A stretch of DNA of 48,095 nt from Solemya velesiana gill symbiont (lineage in GTDB: Bacteria > Pseudomonadota > Gammaproteobacteria > Chromatiales > Chromatiaceae): the NCBI RefSeq assembly GCF_002020805.1, contig NZ_MPRJ01000007.1, forward strand, positions 1 to 48,095, in the 5' to 3' direction. The notes under the pieces are model-generated. The model was not told the origin of the DNA and did not search any database. It saw nothing but the letters and a program-made list of their open reading frames with translations. Numbering within the stretch: position 1 is the first letter of the stretch; the number at the start of each line of letters is the position of its first letter. The translations under genes and the position numbers were made by a program. This document shows positions 19,380-28,443 of the stretch, one piece after another.

Positions 19380-21370
19380 CCTGCCGGCCGTCGGGAAGGC
19401 CGGAAAGCCTGTACCTGCATCTGCAGGCGTCGGAGTTTTTGCTGCCCACCCTCGTTGCCATAACGCATGGCGATGTAGAGACTGGTGATTCGAGCAACAT
19501 CCGTTGCCAGGTCAGGCCGCAGTTTGATTACCCGGGTGGCAAGATCCCTGGGTCCCTCCCAGGGGTTTCGTACAATGCCGATACGGCTGAGTTTTTTGCA
19601 ATAGCGTAAAAAGGCTTTCTGTATAGGGTCGGTTTTTATTATTGTTTGATTCCATAACAGGATCGCCAGGCCAAATACCACGGTGGCCGTGATCAGCACC
19701 ATGCCCAACGCCAGTTTGTAACCCCTCAGAAAAGAGAAGCCCAGCATTGCCATCAGGCTGCCCTGACGCTCCATGGTGTAGCCCAGTACCCAATTGTGCC
19801 AGGAGCTGTTGATGGAGTCCCATCCCCAGCGCAGTTGATTTACCAGTCGTTTCACCAGGTCTGACTCTTTCAGATTGAATTTGATAGGCTCGCCGATATC
19901 GAAGGATCTATCGATATTCGGATTGAAGGAGCGATCGATACGCTGGGGTGCTACTGCAGCGGTGGGATCGATACGCACCCAGCCGCTGCCCGCCAGCCAT
20001 ACCTCGCTCCAGGCGTGAGCATCGGCTTGCCGCACCACCAGGTAACCGCCCATCGGGTTCAATTCACCTCCCTGGTATCCGGTTACCACCCGGGTGGGGA
20101 TACCGACAAGACGCATCAACAGCGTAAAGCTGGTGGCGTAGTGCTCACAGAACCCCCTGCGGGTTTCGAACAGGAACTCGTCGGCAGGATTATCCAGTGT
20201 CAGTGGTGGAATGAGGGTGTAGAAAAATGGTTGCTCCCTGAAAAACTTCAGTGCCGTTTCAACAATCTCTACGGGTCCCTCCGCCTCGGCCTTCCAGCCG
20301 GCGACCAGCTCTTCCATACGCGGAGTGATGTTTGGTGGCAGCTGTAGACCGCGCTGCAGTTCATCCTCCTGCAGTGGACCGGTGTTGTACTCGGTCCACG
20401 AGGTCAGGCTGTAACGTATGCGTTGGTCCAGCGGCTTCAGATTGAGCAGTTGGAAGTCCGGCATATGGATCGAATTGGGCGGGCGTTTCTGGGGTAGATC
20501 GAGGGCGAAAAGCCAGCGCCGGTGGGTTGGCTCCAGCGTCACGGTATGTGCAACCGGCTCCCCGGCCACCTGAAGTTTCAATTTACGGGGCCGCTGTTGC
20601 GGGCCTTCGTTCCAGTAAAAACCATCGGTCTGCCAGAGTACAGGACCCCGCCAGTAGAGATTGCTGTTGGGTGGAATCTTGTCTTCGAAATTGACCCGGA
20701 ATGCCACCTCCTCTGAGAGAATCAGCTTGCTGATACTACCCGGAGATATACGGTCACTCAGCCCCGCGGTGGCGGCTCTGCTGTCGAAACCCAGGTTCCA
20801 GAGCGGACCGGTAAAACGGGGGAAGAAGACAAATAGAACGATCATCACCGGCACCGCCTGCAGCAGCATAATGCCTGATTTACGCAGGGGCACCAGCAGG
20901 TTGGCGCTGTGTTCCGAACGGCTCGCTTCCACCAGTACGGCTCCCAGACCCCACGCCACCAGCAACACGTAGCCGACCAGGGCGATCTCCTGGCGGAACA
21001 GGAACAGGGTCACCAGTGTGAAGAAGGCTAGAAAGACGGTGATGAAGAGATCCCGCCGGGTTTTCAACTCAAGCAGCTTCAATCCCATCATCGATGTGAG
21101 CAGGGCAACCCCTGCCTCCTTGCCCATCAGCAGGGGATAGTGGGCAAGTACATTGGTCAGCCCACCTGCGGTGAGCAGAAACAGCAGGAACCGCCCCGGC
21201 AGCGCTTTTGGTGTTTTGAGGGCCACTAGACGTAGAAATACGGCCGCGATAAAAAAGCCGGAGATCCAACCGTTGAGATGCAACACGTGGGGAGCCATGG
21301 TCATGATCAATAAAATGATCAGTGCTGTTAGTTCCCGGTTATTGAGGGGGGCTTCGAGGGGCTTTCTCAT
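19376..21370 (-). CDS. TgpA-like membrane transglutaminase-domain protein (DUF3488)
   Basis: 664 residues: an N-terminal block of several transmembrane helices (about 12-190), a periplasmic transglutaminase-like domain, one further helix near 555-580 and a cytoplasmic tail. The papain-like triad is visible as Cys408 (RRGFCEHY), His452 (DAHAWSEVW) and Asp468 (VRIDPTAAV). Pseudomonas TgpA is an essential inner-membrane protein of this type, thought to act in the envelope; the reaction is not settled. It is the third gene of a minus-strand operon, sharing ATGA with the DUF58 gene. Its stop codon overlaps that of the convergent permease. Confidence 0.9.
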   Translation of the reverse strand: MRKPLEAPLNNRELTALIILLIMTMAPHVLHLNGWISGFFIAAVFLRLVALKTPKALPGRFLLFLLTAGGLTNVLAHYPLLMGKEAGVALLTSMMGLKLLELKTRRDLFITVFLAFFTLVTLFLFRQEIALVGYVLLVAWGLGAVLVEASRSEHSANLLVPLRKSGIMLLQAVPVMIVLFVFFPRFTGPLWNLGFDSRAATAGLSDRISPGSISKLILSEEVAFRVNFEDKIPPNSNLYWRGPVLWQTDGFYWNEGPQQRPRKLKLQVAGEPVAHTVTLEPTHRRWLFALDLPQKRPPNSIHMPDFQLLNLKPLDQRIRYSLTSWTEYNTGPLQEDELQRGLQLPPNITPRMEELVAGWKAEAEGPVEIVETALKFFREQPFFYTLIPPLTLDNPADEFLFETRRGFCEHYATSFTLLMRLVGIPTRVVTGYQGGELNPMGGYLVVRQADAHAWSEVWLAGSGWVRIDPTAAVAPQRIDRSFNPNIDRSFDIGEPIKFNLKESDLVKRLVNQLRWGWDSINSSWHNWVLGYTMERQGSLMAMLGFSFLRGYKLALGMVLITATVVFGLAILLWNQTIIKTDPIQKAFLRYCKKLSRIGIVRNPWEGPRDLATRVIKLRPDLATDVARITSLYIAMRYGNEGGQQKLRRLQMQVQAFRPSRRPAG

Positions 21371-22317
21371 ACGCTTTCACCGAACAGCGCGAGGCTTGCC
21401 AAACAGTTGTTCCGGTGTACGGGGCCGCGATTCGGCTTGATTTCAGTGCCGGGCAGGCGCAGTCCATATTCATGCTGTTTTTCACAGGCATCGAGTACAC
21501 CACGACAGAGGGCGCTGAGGCGCTGTTCGGTATCCATGCCCTGCAGAGAGTCCCAGTCCAGCCATCGCCGATCTGCCCGATCGCCACCGAACTGCTTGGT
21601 CTGGATACCCTGTTCACGGGCCAGGGTCTTCCAGTGAATGTGCTTGATCGGATCGCCGACCCGGTAGCTACGGAGTCCGACGAAATCGTCCACCCCAACG
21701 CCTTTGTCCCCTTTCGGACACTGGCGGTAGTCTGGCACCTGGGCCGGTGGCATTCTGCCACCCGGGGCTGGACAAACCAGGCAACGGTTGTCCAGATCAA
21801 TATAGACCCATGCGTGCAGCAGTCCCATGGGATAACGGGTGAAGAGTACGAACTGACCTAAAGGCTGGTAACCCCTGTGGTGAGTCTGCACGGCAAGCGT
21901 CAGGGCCTCGCTTGATTTCCCTTCAAGATCGCAGGCCACAGGTTCACCATCGGCCAGTTTTATGTTGATGCCGGCGCGGGTACTCTCCCGGTGGTTGATG
22001 AGCTGGATCTCGAATCGTGCCTCCTGGCCTGCAAAAACCGGTTCGTTACGTCCGGCAACCAGTTCCAGTCCAACGAGATTACGCCAGGTGTGGAGTATGG
22101 CAACAACGCCAAGTCCTGCGAGCAGAAAGGTGAGCATGAAGCCGAGATTGTTGGCGTAATTGATGGAGCCCAGGAGCATCAGGAAGAGTATGGCGCCAAA
22201 CAGTATTCCCTGGGCTGTAGGCAGAATATAGATAGTGCGGGGCCGTATATGAGCACGCCCTTCCACATCGGCATAGACGTGGCGGCGGATGAAGTACTCT
22301 GGCAGCCGCAGCCTCAT
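21367..22317 (-). CDS. DUF58 domain membrane protein
   Basis: 316 residues. Two hydrophobic helices lie near the N-terminus (about 28-70). The diagnostic DUF58 block is VGLRSYRVGDPIKHIHWK, followed by QTKQFGGD. Proteins of this type are always found with MoxR ATPases and act in a poorly understood maturation or assembly complex. Both ends overlap neighbours by four bases (ATGA), so MoxR, DUF58 and TgpA-like are translationally coupled. No VWA-domain gene, often present in such operons, is seen here. Confidence 0.88.
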   Translation of the reverse strand: MRLRLPEYFIRRHVYADVEGRAHIRPRTIYILPTAQGILFGAILFLMLLGSINYANNLGFMLTFLLAGLGVVAILHTWRNLVGLELVAGRNEPVFAGQEARFEIQLINHRESTRAGINIKLADGEPVACDLEGKSSEALTLAVQTHHRGYQPLGQFVLFTRYPMGLLHAWVYIDLDNRCLVCPAPGGRMPPAQVPDYRQCPKGDKGVGVDDFVGLRSYRVGDPIKHIHWKTLAREQGIQTKQFGGDRADRRWLDWDSLQGMDTEQRLSALCRGVLDACEKQHEYGLRLPGTEIKPNRGPVHRNNCLASLALFGESV

Positions 22318-23231
22318 GGTATGGGGACCGACTCCAACATCTGTTCGGCCAGGTCTGTCCCTTCGTCGATGCCGGTGTCGTCGGTGGTGTGCAGACGGTG
22401 ACTGACAACAGACGGAAGCACTGCCTGCAGGTCTTCGGGAAGTACCTGGAAGCGTCCGTCCATCAATGCCCAGGCGCGGGCGCTTCGCAGCAACGCCAAC
22501 CCGGCGCGGGGCGAAAGTCCGTGGTGGTAGTCAGGATGGATTCGTGTGAAATCGATCAATGCCTGGCAGTAGTCCAGTAGAGCATCGGATACATGTACTT
22601 CGTTTACCTGTTGCTGGATAGCCTTCAATTGTTCCCGTTCCAAGCAGGGCTCAAGGGTTTCCAGCATGTCGCGCCGGTCCTGTCCTGCCAGCAGGGCACG
22701 CTCAGAGCGGGGGTCCGGGTAACCCAGGTGAATGCGCATAAGGAAGCGGTCGAGCTGGGATTCGGGCAGGGGAAAGGTGCCGATCTGGTGCGCCGGGTTC
22801 TGGGTAGCGATGACAAAGAAGGGATCGGGCAGTTTCCGGGTTTCGTTCTCCACCGTTACCTGCCTCTCCTCCATTGCTTCGAGCAGAGCGCTCTGGGCCT
22901 TGGGGGTGGCACGGTTGATCTCATCGGCCAGCACCAATTCGGAGAAAACAGGGCCAGCGTGAAAACGGAACACCGCGTCATGCCGGTCGTAGATGGAGAC
23001 GCCGATGATATCTGCAGGCAGCAGGTCGCTGGTAAACTGGATTCGCTGGTAATGCAGCCCCAGCAGTTTTCCCAGCAAGTGTGCGAGGGTGGTTTTTCCC
23101 ACCCCGGGCAGATCCTCGATCAGGAGGTGGCCTCTCGCTAAAAGACAGGCCACGGCAAGACGTACGACATGTTCCTTGCCGAGTACGATACGTCCCGCTT
23201 CTTGGATTACCAGATCCAGTGCATTCTTCAT
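22314..23231 (-). CDS. MoxR-family AAA+ ATPase
   Basis: 305 residues. The core AAA+ elements are Walker A in DLPGVGKTTLAH (Lys46), Walker B/sensor text LADEINRATPKAQSALLEAM, and FVIATQNPAHQIGTFPLPES. The C-terminal lid has GLSPRAGLALLRSARAWA, typical of MoxR. MoxR proteins act as chaperone-like ATPases for partners encoded next to them, here DUF58 and TgpA-like proteins. It is the first gene of that operon; a 210-nt gap separates it from the divergent cytochrome gene. Confidence 0.92.
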   Translation of the reverse strand: MKNALDLVIQEAGRIVLGKEHVVRLAVACLLARGHLLIEDLPGVGKTTLAHLLGKLLGLHYQRIQFTSDLLPADIIGVSIYDRHDAVFRFHAGPVFSELVLADEINRATPKAQSALLEAMEERQVTVENETRKLPDPFFVIATQNPAHQIGTFPLPESQLDRFLMRIHLGYPDPRSERALLAGQDRRDMLETLEPCLEREQLKAIQQQVNEVHVSDALLDYCQALIDFTRIHPDYHHGLSPRAGLALLRSARAWALMDGRFQVLPEDLQAVLPSVVSHRLHTTDDTGIDEGTDLAEQMLESVPIP

Positions 23232-23441
23232 CTATGACAACCCAGTAAAATTAACGTCGATGGTTGATAACTATTGTATAACCTGCAGGGAAGATATGTG
23301 TCTGTTGATTGCACAGAAACAGTGAAGAAATTCCGGAGCAATCCAGATATTATTTCGGAATACTTCGTTCACACCAGGACAGGATAGCGGCCTTAGTCGT
23401 CTATTTCTCCTGACCAACAGAGATAATGGAATAATCAAATA

Positions 23442-23909
23442 ATGAAAAGACAGGCATGGTTGATTTCTCTTGGCTTGGCGCTCTTTGCTGCAAACAGTCC
23501 CGCGCTCAGCCCTGATGCTATTGAGGGCAAAAGTCTATATCCGGCATGTCATGTTTGTCACAACCCAGCCATGGACCCTCCCCTGGGACCTCCAATGTGG
23601 AGTGTTCAGCGTTTGTACAAAAGAAACTCTTTGGACAATGAAGACTTTGTTGAAAGTATGGTGGAGTTTGTAAAACAGCCGACGCTGGAAAGTGCTAAGC
23701 ATGAGGAGGCGATTTCGCAGCTTGGTCTGATGCCGCCCATGCCGCTGCCCGATGAGATGCTGAAAAAAATAGCCGCTTACATTTTAGAGGAGCAGTTTCC
23801 ACCGCCTTGCGAGCACTGGCGAATTGCAGCTCAGCGGGCTGACCAGAAAGGTGATAAGGAGCATGCCATGAAGGACCGAAGACAACTGAAGCGTTTCTGC
23901 AACGAGTGA
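23442..23909 (+). CDS. Small periplasmic c-type cytochrome
   Basis: 155 residues. An N-terminal signal peptide (RQAWLISLGLALFAANSPALS) is followed by the haem-binding CXXCH as C36-H-V-C-H40, and a likely axial methionine lies in GLMPPMPLPDEM. The remaining C-terminal stretch, rich in charged residues and containing two more cysteines, is not known to me. It would carry electrons in the periplasm. It is the first gene of a two-gene unit with the glyoxalase-like gene (13 nt gap). Partner unknown. Confidence 0.85.
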   Translation: MKRQAWLISLGLALFAANSPALSPDAIEGKSLYPACHVCHNPAMDPPLGPPMWSVQRLYKRNSLDNEDFVESMVEFVKQPTLESAKHEEAISQLGLMPPMPLPDEMLKKIAAYILEEQFPPPCEHWRIAAQRADQKGDKEHAMKDRRQLKRFCNE

Positions 23910-23922
23910 GTCAACAGGGGAA

Positions 23923-24564
23923 ATGCCTCGTTCTCATATCGATCACCTGGCCGTTACCTGTCCAACGCTCGAAATAGGCGCAAGCTACCTGTTGGAGTCG
24001 TTGGGTGTGAATCCCCAAGTGGGTGGTGAGCATGAGAAAATGGGAACCCACAATCTTCTCCTGCGCCTGGGGAGTAGCACCTACCTGGAAGTGATCGCGA
24101 AGAATCCAAATGCACCTCCGCCAAATCCTGCCCGATGGTTTTCACCGGACAGGCTGAATAAGGATGCTGTTCCTTTTCTCGCTACCTGGGTGGTCCGCAC
24201 GGATGATATTCAATTGTCCACGGAATCCTGCAGTGAAACCCTCGGATCAGTTGAGCCGATGAGTCGTGGCGATCTTGATTGGCTCATCACCGTCCCGAAC
24301 GATGGCGAGCTGATTATGGGCGGAGTGGTGCCGGCGCTGATCCAATGGCAATCCACAGTGCACCCTGCAGAGCGCATGGAGAATCATGGCCTTTCCCTGC
24401 TTGAGTTGAAATTACACCATCCGGATCCCAACCGCGTTTCTGCCATGCTGGAGTCGATTGGATTTGAAGGTCCTGTTTCGGTTGTCGATTCAACGGGTCA
24501 ACCGTATTTGCAGGCCGTTATTGAAACACCCAGCGGTGTTGAAACTCTTGGTGCCAATCAGTAG
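23923..24564 (+). CDS. Glyoxalase-like (VOC superfamily) protein
   Basis: 213 residues. The N-terminal text HIDHLAVTCPTLEIGASYLLESLGV is typical of the glyoxalase-like domain family (PF13468 type), with HNLLLRLGSSTYLEVIA as the next beta-alpha-beta module and a C-terminal repeat from LSLLELKLHHPDP. Possible metal ligands are His9 and Glu in YLEVI. The reaction cannot be assigned. It is cotranscribed with the cytochrome gene and convergent with the TlpA-like gene; no clear terminator separates them. Confidence 0.8.
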   Translation: MPRSHIDHLAVTCPTLEIGASYLLESLGVNPQVGGEHEKMGTHNLLLRLGSSTYLEVIAKNPNAPPPNPARWFSPDRLNKDAVPFLATWVVRTDDIQLSTESCSETLGSVEPMSRGDLDWLITVPNDGELIMGGVVPALIQWQSTVHPAERMENHGLSLLELKLHHPDPNRVSAMLESIGFEGPVSVVDSTGQPYLQAVIETPSGVETLGANQ

Positions 24565-24596
24565 AGAGACCCGATGCACATAGATGGCATTCGGCA

Positions 24597-25157
24597 CTAC
24601 TCGGCCAACAGTGAGGCTATAGCCTTTTCAACCTGTTCCGCTCGTTTTTCACCAACATGGGTTTCACCGATAAAGAGATATCGGAGTTGCCCTCGCTTAT
24701 CGATGAGGTAGAAGCTGGGCCAATAACGGGTGCCAGTTGCGTTCCAGTAGGAAAAGTCGTTGTCCATCATCACCGGGTGGGTCAATTTGAACTCCTTGAT
24801 CTTCTTTTCCACGTTGGCCCGTTTTCGTTCATGCTGAAATTCAGGGGTGTGTACGCCGATCACCTGGAACGGTTTATCTTTGAATTTTTCCTCCACGGAA
24901 TGGAGCCAGGGAAAAGAGCGGTAACAGTTCCAGCAGTCGAAAGTCCAGAAATCCACCAGCACCACCTTGCCTTTCAATGACTGCAGGGAGAGGGGGTCTG
25001 AGTTGAGCCACTCGGCCGCTGCCTGGTGGGTGAATTCAGGTGCCGGTTTCGGCTTCAGCTCCCTGGCCTCGGCCAGGGAGAGAAAGGTCATGCTGAATGC
25101 CATCAGCAGCAGGATGGCAAGGGATTTGTGCGATGTTGCGAGGATTCTGGTGTTCAT
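24597..25157 (-). CDS. TlpA-like periplasmic thioredoxin
   Basis: 186 residues. A signal peptide (about 1-31, SLAILLLMAFSMTFLSLAEA) is followed by a thioredoxin fold of the AhpC/TSA-Redoxin type. The active-site pair is C75-W-N-C78 in VLVDFWTFDCWNCYRSFP; a cis-Pro equivalent lies in YWPSFYLID. CWNC instead of the commoner CPxC resembles the DipZ C-terminal family. It likely handles disulfide or peroxide chemistry in the periplasm. It lies 61 nt downstream of the DsrE-like gene, so both are probably one transcript. Confidence 0.85.
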   Translation of the reverse strand: MNTRILATSHKSLAILLLMAFSMTFLSLAEARELKPKPAPEFTHQAAAEWLNSDPLSLQSLKGKVVLVDFWTFDCWNCYRSFPWLHSVEEKFKDKPFQVIGVHTPEFQHERKRANVEKKIKEFKLTHPVMMDNDFSYWNATGTRYWPSFYLIDKRGQLRYLFIGETHVGEKRAEQVEKAIASLLAE

Positions 25158-25218
25158 GTCGGGTACCCGGATAATTTTGTGCTATTCATAGGGACCGAAC
25201 GAAAACGGGGTTTATTTC

Positions 25219-25719
25219 TCACTCCACCTTTATGTAGGCAAATCCCTTGCGCTGAAGGTCGGTCACCTGAACCACGCCGGAGGGAACTGATTCCACGCCC
25301 TCATATAGCGTTGCTTCGTCCAATCCTACCTGGCTGCGGGTGATATCGCAGAGTTCCAGGCCAACGGACATCACCTGGTTCAGGCTAGTGAGGCGTCCCT
25401 TCAGATTCTCGCGCCGCTCGGCGAGGGCGGCATCTTCGACAAAGGGGGTTTTTTCCAGCTTGTCATCCGTGACGAAACGGAGACCGTGGGCGACGAATAC
25501 GATGCGAACATCGTAGTCGACCATCTCGTTCTCGTAATGGGTAACCATGTTGTGAATACTGGTGAGCATGGCGCTGAACCGGCGGGGATCGGCGAAGTCA
25601 GCGTGATAGACAACCTTTACAACGTCATCATCGGCCTCGTCTGCGAATGCCGAGGGCAGGTTGAACCAGATGATGAATGCAAACAGTGCAATGATGGCGG
25701 AAATTCTGGCAGGAAGCAT
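25219..25719 (-). CDS. Secreted DsrE-family protein
   Basis: 166 residues with a signal peptide (IIALFAFIIWFNLPSAFA) and a DsrE/F-like fold: VVYHADFADPRRFSAMLTSI, then the strand VRIVFVAHGLRFV, with Cys124 in LELCDITRS at the position where DsrE-like proteins carry a reactive cysteine. Cytoplasmic DsrE is a sulfur-transfer protein in sulfur oxidisers; exported homologues are common in these bacteria, function unsettled. The start ATG 25719 has AAGGAG upstream. It precedes the TlpA-like gene, which suggests a shared thiol or sulfur role (inference). Confidence 0.82.
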   Translation of the reverse strand: MLPARISAIIALFAFIIWFNLPSAFADEADDDVVKVVYHADFADPRRFSAMLTSIHNMVTHYENEMVDYDVRIVFVAHGLRFVTDDKLEKTPFVEDAALAERRENLKGRLTSLNQVMSVGLELCDITRSQVGLDEATLYEGVESVPSGVVQVTDLQRKGFAYIKVE

Positions 25720-25894
25720 GATGTACTCCTTCAGTGGGGCTGCATATGGTTATGGACGTAACCATGCACCGATTATTACCGGGCAACAATTGAGGTTTTC
25801 CTTGAGCAGGACTGTGAAAACCGCCAAAGGAGCTATATAAATGGAGTGTCTGGGGTACAATACGCCCCCCTTGTAGAGTTGATGCGCCAAAACC

Positions 25895-27769
25895 ATGTTT
25901 CATGCCGATAGCTACGATGTAATTGTTGTAGGCGGGGGCCACGCCGGTACCGAGGCGGCCCTGGCGGCGGCACGCATGGGTGCGCGTACCCTCCTGCTGA
26001 CCCACAATATCGATACCCTGGGGCAGATGAGTTGCAACCCCGCAATCGGTGGCATCGGCAAGGGCCACCTGGTGAAGGAGGTGGACGCCCTGGGGGGGCT
26101 GATGGCCCGGGCTACCGACAAGGGGGGGATTCAGTTCCGGATTCTAAACTCCCGCAAGGGTCCTGCTGTACGTGCCACCCGGGCCCAGGCCGACCGTGTC
26201 CTGTACAAGGCGGCGGTGCGCGAAGCACTGGAGAATCAGCAGAACCTCGATCTCTTCCAGCAGGCGGTGGATGACCTGATCGTTGAGAACGAGCAGGTGA
26301 CCGGGGTGGTCACCCAGATGGGGCTGAAGTTTCACGCCCGGACAGTGGTACTCACCACCGGCACCTTTCTGGGTGGACGCATCCACATCGGGCTCAACAA
26401 CTACGAGGGTGGTCGCGCTGGTGATCCGCCTTCCAATGCCCTCTCCCGGCGGCTGCGTGAACTGCCTTTCAACGTGGAGCGCCTGAAGACAGGAACCCCG
26501 CCGCGTATCGACAGTCGCACCATCGATTACAGTGAGCTGCAGGCCCAGCCGGGAGATGACCCGGTGCCGGTGTTCTCCTTTATGGGCTCGCCGGAAGAGC
26601 ACCCCAGGCAGGTCGCCTGCCACATCACCCACACCAACGAACGCACCCACGAGATCATCCGTGGCGGCATGTCCCGCTCGCCGATGTACACTGGCGTGAT
26701 TGAGGGTGTCGGTCCCCGCTACTGTCCCTCCATCGAGGACAAGGTGGTGCGCTTCGCCGACCGCGACGCTCACCAGATTTTCATCGAACCGGAAGGCCTC
26801 ACCAGCAACGAGGTCTACCCCAACGGCATCTCCACCTCCCTGCCCTTCGATGTCCAGTGGGAACTGGTACGTTCCATGAAGGGCTTTGAAAATGCCCGGA
26901 TCGTGCGGCCGGGTTACGCTATCGAATACGATTTCTTCGATCCCAGGGACCTGAAACCGAGCCTCGAGACCAAGTTTATCCAGGAGCTCTTTTTCGCCGG
27001 CCAGATCAACGGCACTACCGGCTATGAAGAGGCGGCGGCCCAGGGGTTGCTGGCCGGACTCAACGCCGTGCTCAAGATCCGCGAACAGGAGAGTTGGTGT
27101 CCCCGCCGGGACGAAGCTTACCTGGGCGTTCTGGTCGACGATCTGATTACCATCGGCACCAGGGAGCCCTACCGTATGTTCACCAGCCGGGCTGAATTCC
27201 GCCTGCTGTTGCGTGAAGACAATGCAGACCTGCGTTTGACTGAGCAGGGCCGTAAATTGGGACTGATACCCGACGAACGCTGGCAGGCTTTCGAGCGGAA
27301 GCGCGAGTCCATCGAGCAGGAGCGCCAACGTCTGCGTGATATCTGGATTCACCCGGGCAGTGAGGCGGGCAATATTGCCGAGCAGGCACTGGATACTTCG
27401 ATTTCCAGGGAGACCCGGGCACTGGACCTGTTGAGCCGTCCCGAAATCACCTATGCCGGGTTACTGCAGCTGCCCGGCATCGCACCCGGTGCAGAGGATC
27501 CCAAGGTTGCGGAACAGCTTGAGATCCAGGCCAAGTATGCCGGCTACATCGAGCGCCAGCAGGACGAGATTCAGCGGGCCCGGGCCAACGAAGCGGTCAA
27601 GCTGCCCGAGGACTTCGACTATCAAAAGGTCAAAGGGCTCTCCTCCGAAGTGCGGGAGAAACTAATCAAGAGCCGCCCTGCCACGATTGGCCAGGCGGGG
27701 CGCATACCCGGTATGACTCCTGCTGCCATCTCCCTACTGTTGATACACCTGAAACGCAAATCCGCGTAA
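25895..27769 (+). CDS. mnmG: tRNA uridine-5-carboxymethylaminomethyl modification enzyme MnmG (GidA)
   Basis: FAD-dependent partner of MnmE in U34 modification. 624 residues (E. coli 629). The FAD-binding Rossmann motif is [18 protein letters not shown] at the N-terminus; [14 protein letters not shown]-like [30 protein letters not shown]-like [16 protein letters not shown] and [13 protein letters not shown] are hallmark blocks. The C-terminal helical domain ends with [15 protein letters not shown]. It is followed by rsmG after 15 nt. Confidence 0.98.
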   Translation: MFHADSYDVIVVGGGHAGTEAALAAARMGARTLLLTHNIDTLGQMSCNPAIGGIGKGHLVKEVDALGGLMARATDKGGIQFRILNSRKGPAVRATRAQADRVLYKAAVREALENQQNLDLFQQAVDDLIVENEQVTGVVTQMGLKFHARTVVLTTGTFLGGRIHIGLNNYEGGRAGDPPSNALSRRLRELPFNVERLKTGTPPRIDSRTIDYSELQAQPGDDPVPVFSFMGSPEEHPRQVACHITHTNERTHEIIRGGMSRSPMYTGVIEGVGPRYCPSIEDKVVRFADRDAHQIFIEPEGLTSNEVYPNGISTSLPFDVQWELVRSMKGFENARIVRPGYAIEYDFFDPRDLKPSLETKFIQELFFAGQINGTTGYEEAAAQGLLAGLNAVLKIREQESWCPRRDEAYLGVLVDDLITIGTREPYRMFTSRAEFRLLLREDNADLRLTEQGRKLGLIPDERWQAFERKRESIEQERQRLRDIWIHPGSEAGNIAEQALDTSISRETRALDLLSRPEITYAGLLQLPGIAPGAEDPKVAEQLEIQAKYAGYIERQQDEIQRARANEAVKLPEDFDYQKVKGLSSEVREKLIKSRPATIGQAGRIPGMTPAAISLLLIHLKRKSA

Positions 27770-27784
27770 GGGTGGGCGCTGACG

Positions 27785-28423
27785 ATGTCTGAATATCATC
27801 CTCTCTGGAAAACCCAACTCCAGTCCGGTCTCGAAGAGATGGGGATAGCGCTCGGCAACGATCAGCAGGCGCTGTTGCTGGATTACCTTGCCCTGCTGGT
27901 GAAGTGGAACAGCGCGTTCAATCTCACTGCTATCCGTGATCCGGGGGAGATGGTCGCCCGCCAACTGCTGGACAGCCTCTCCATCCTCAACCTGCTCAGG
28001 AGTGAACGGGTGCTCGATGTGGGCACAGGACCGGGGCTGCCCGGAATACCCCTGGCCATTGCCCTGCCCGGGGTTCACTTCACCCTGTTGGATTCCAACG
28101 GCAAGAAGACGCGCTTTGTACAGCGGGCAGTGACCACCCTCAAGCTGCCCAACGTGGACGTGGTCCATGGGCGGGTTGAGAGCTATCGACCAAAGAGCCC
28201 CTTCGATACGGTAACCTCCAGGGCTTTTGCCGCCCTGCCCAAGATGTTGGAACTGACCGCTCACCTGGTCGCGGCAGACGGTCAATTACTGGCCATGAAA
28301 GGCACCGTTCCTCAAGATGAAATCAATGAGGTGGAGCAACAGAGCCATAAGATCAGTGTCACCCCACTTGAGGTGCCGGACACGGATGGCGAGCGCCATG
28401 CTATCCTCCTGAAAACGGAGTGA
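27785..28423 (+). CDS. rsmG: 16S rRNA (guanine-527-N7) methyltransferase RsmG (GidB)
   Basis: SAM-dependent methyltransferase of 212 residues (E. coli 207). The SAM-binding motif is VLDVGTGPGLPGIPLAIA; the substrate segment WNSAFNLTAIRDPGEMVARQ and the later TSRAFA are conserved. It forms an operon with mnmG, and its 3' end abuts the M48 lipoprotein gene rather than parA, which is the usual neighbour in this group. Confidence 0.96.
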   Translation: MSEYHPLWKTQLQSGLEEMGIALGNDQQALLLDYLALLVKWNSAFNLTAIRDPGEMVARQLLDSLSILNLLRSERVLDVGTGPGLPGIPLAIALPGVHFTLLDSNGKKTRFVQRAVTTLKLPNVDVVHGRVESYRPKSPFDTVTSRAFAALPKMLELTAHLVAADGQLLAMKGTVPQDEINEVEQQSHKISVTPLEVPDTDGERHAILLKTE

Positions 28424-28443
28424 TCACCCCTGAGGAGCAGGTA

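Noticed and set aside
26144-27352. 402-codon minus-strand frame opposite mnmG
   Set aside because: Length is explained by codon bias of mnmG; no recognisable domain.
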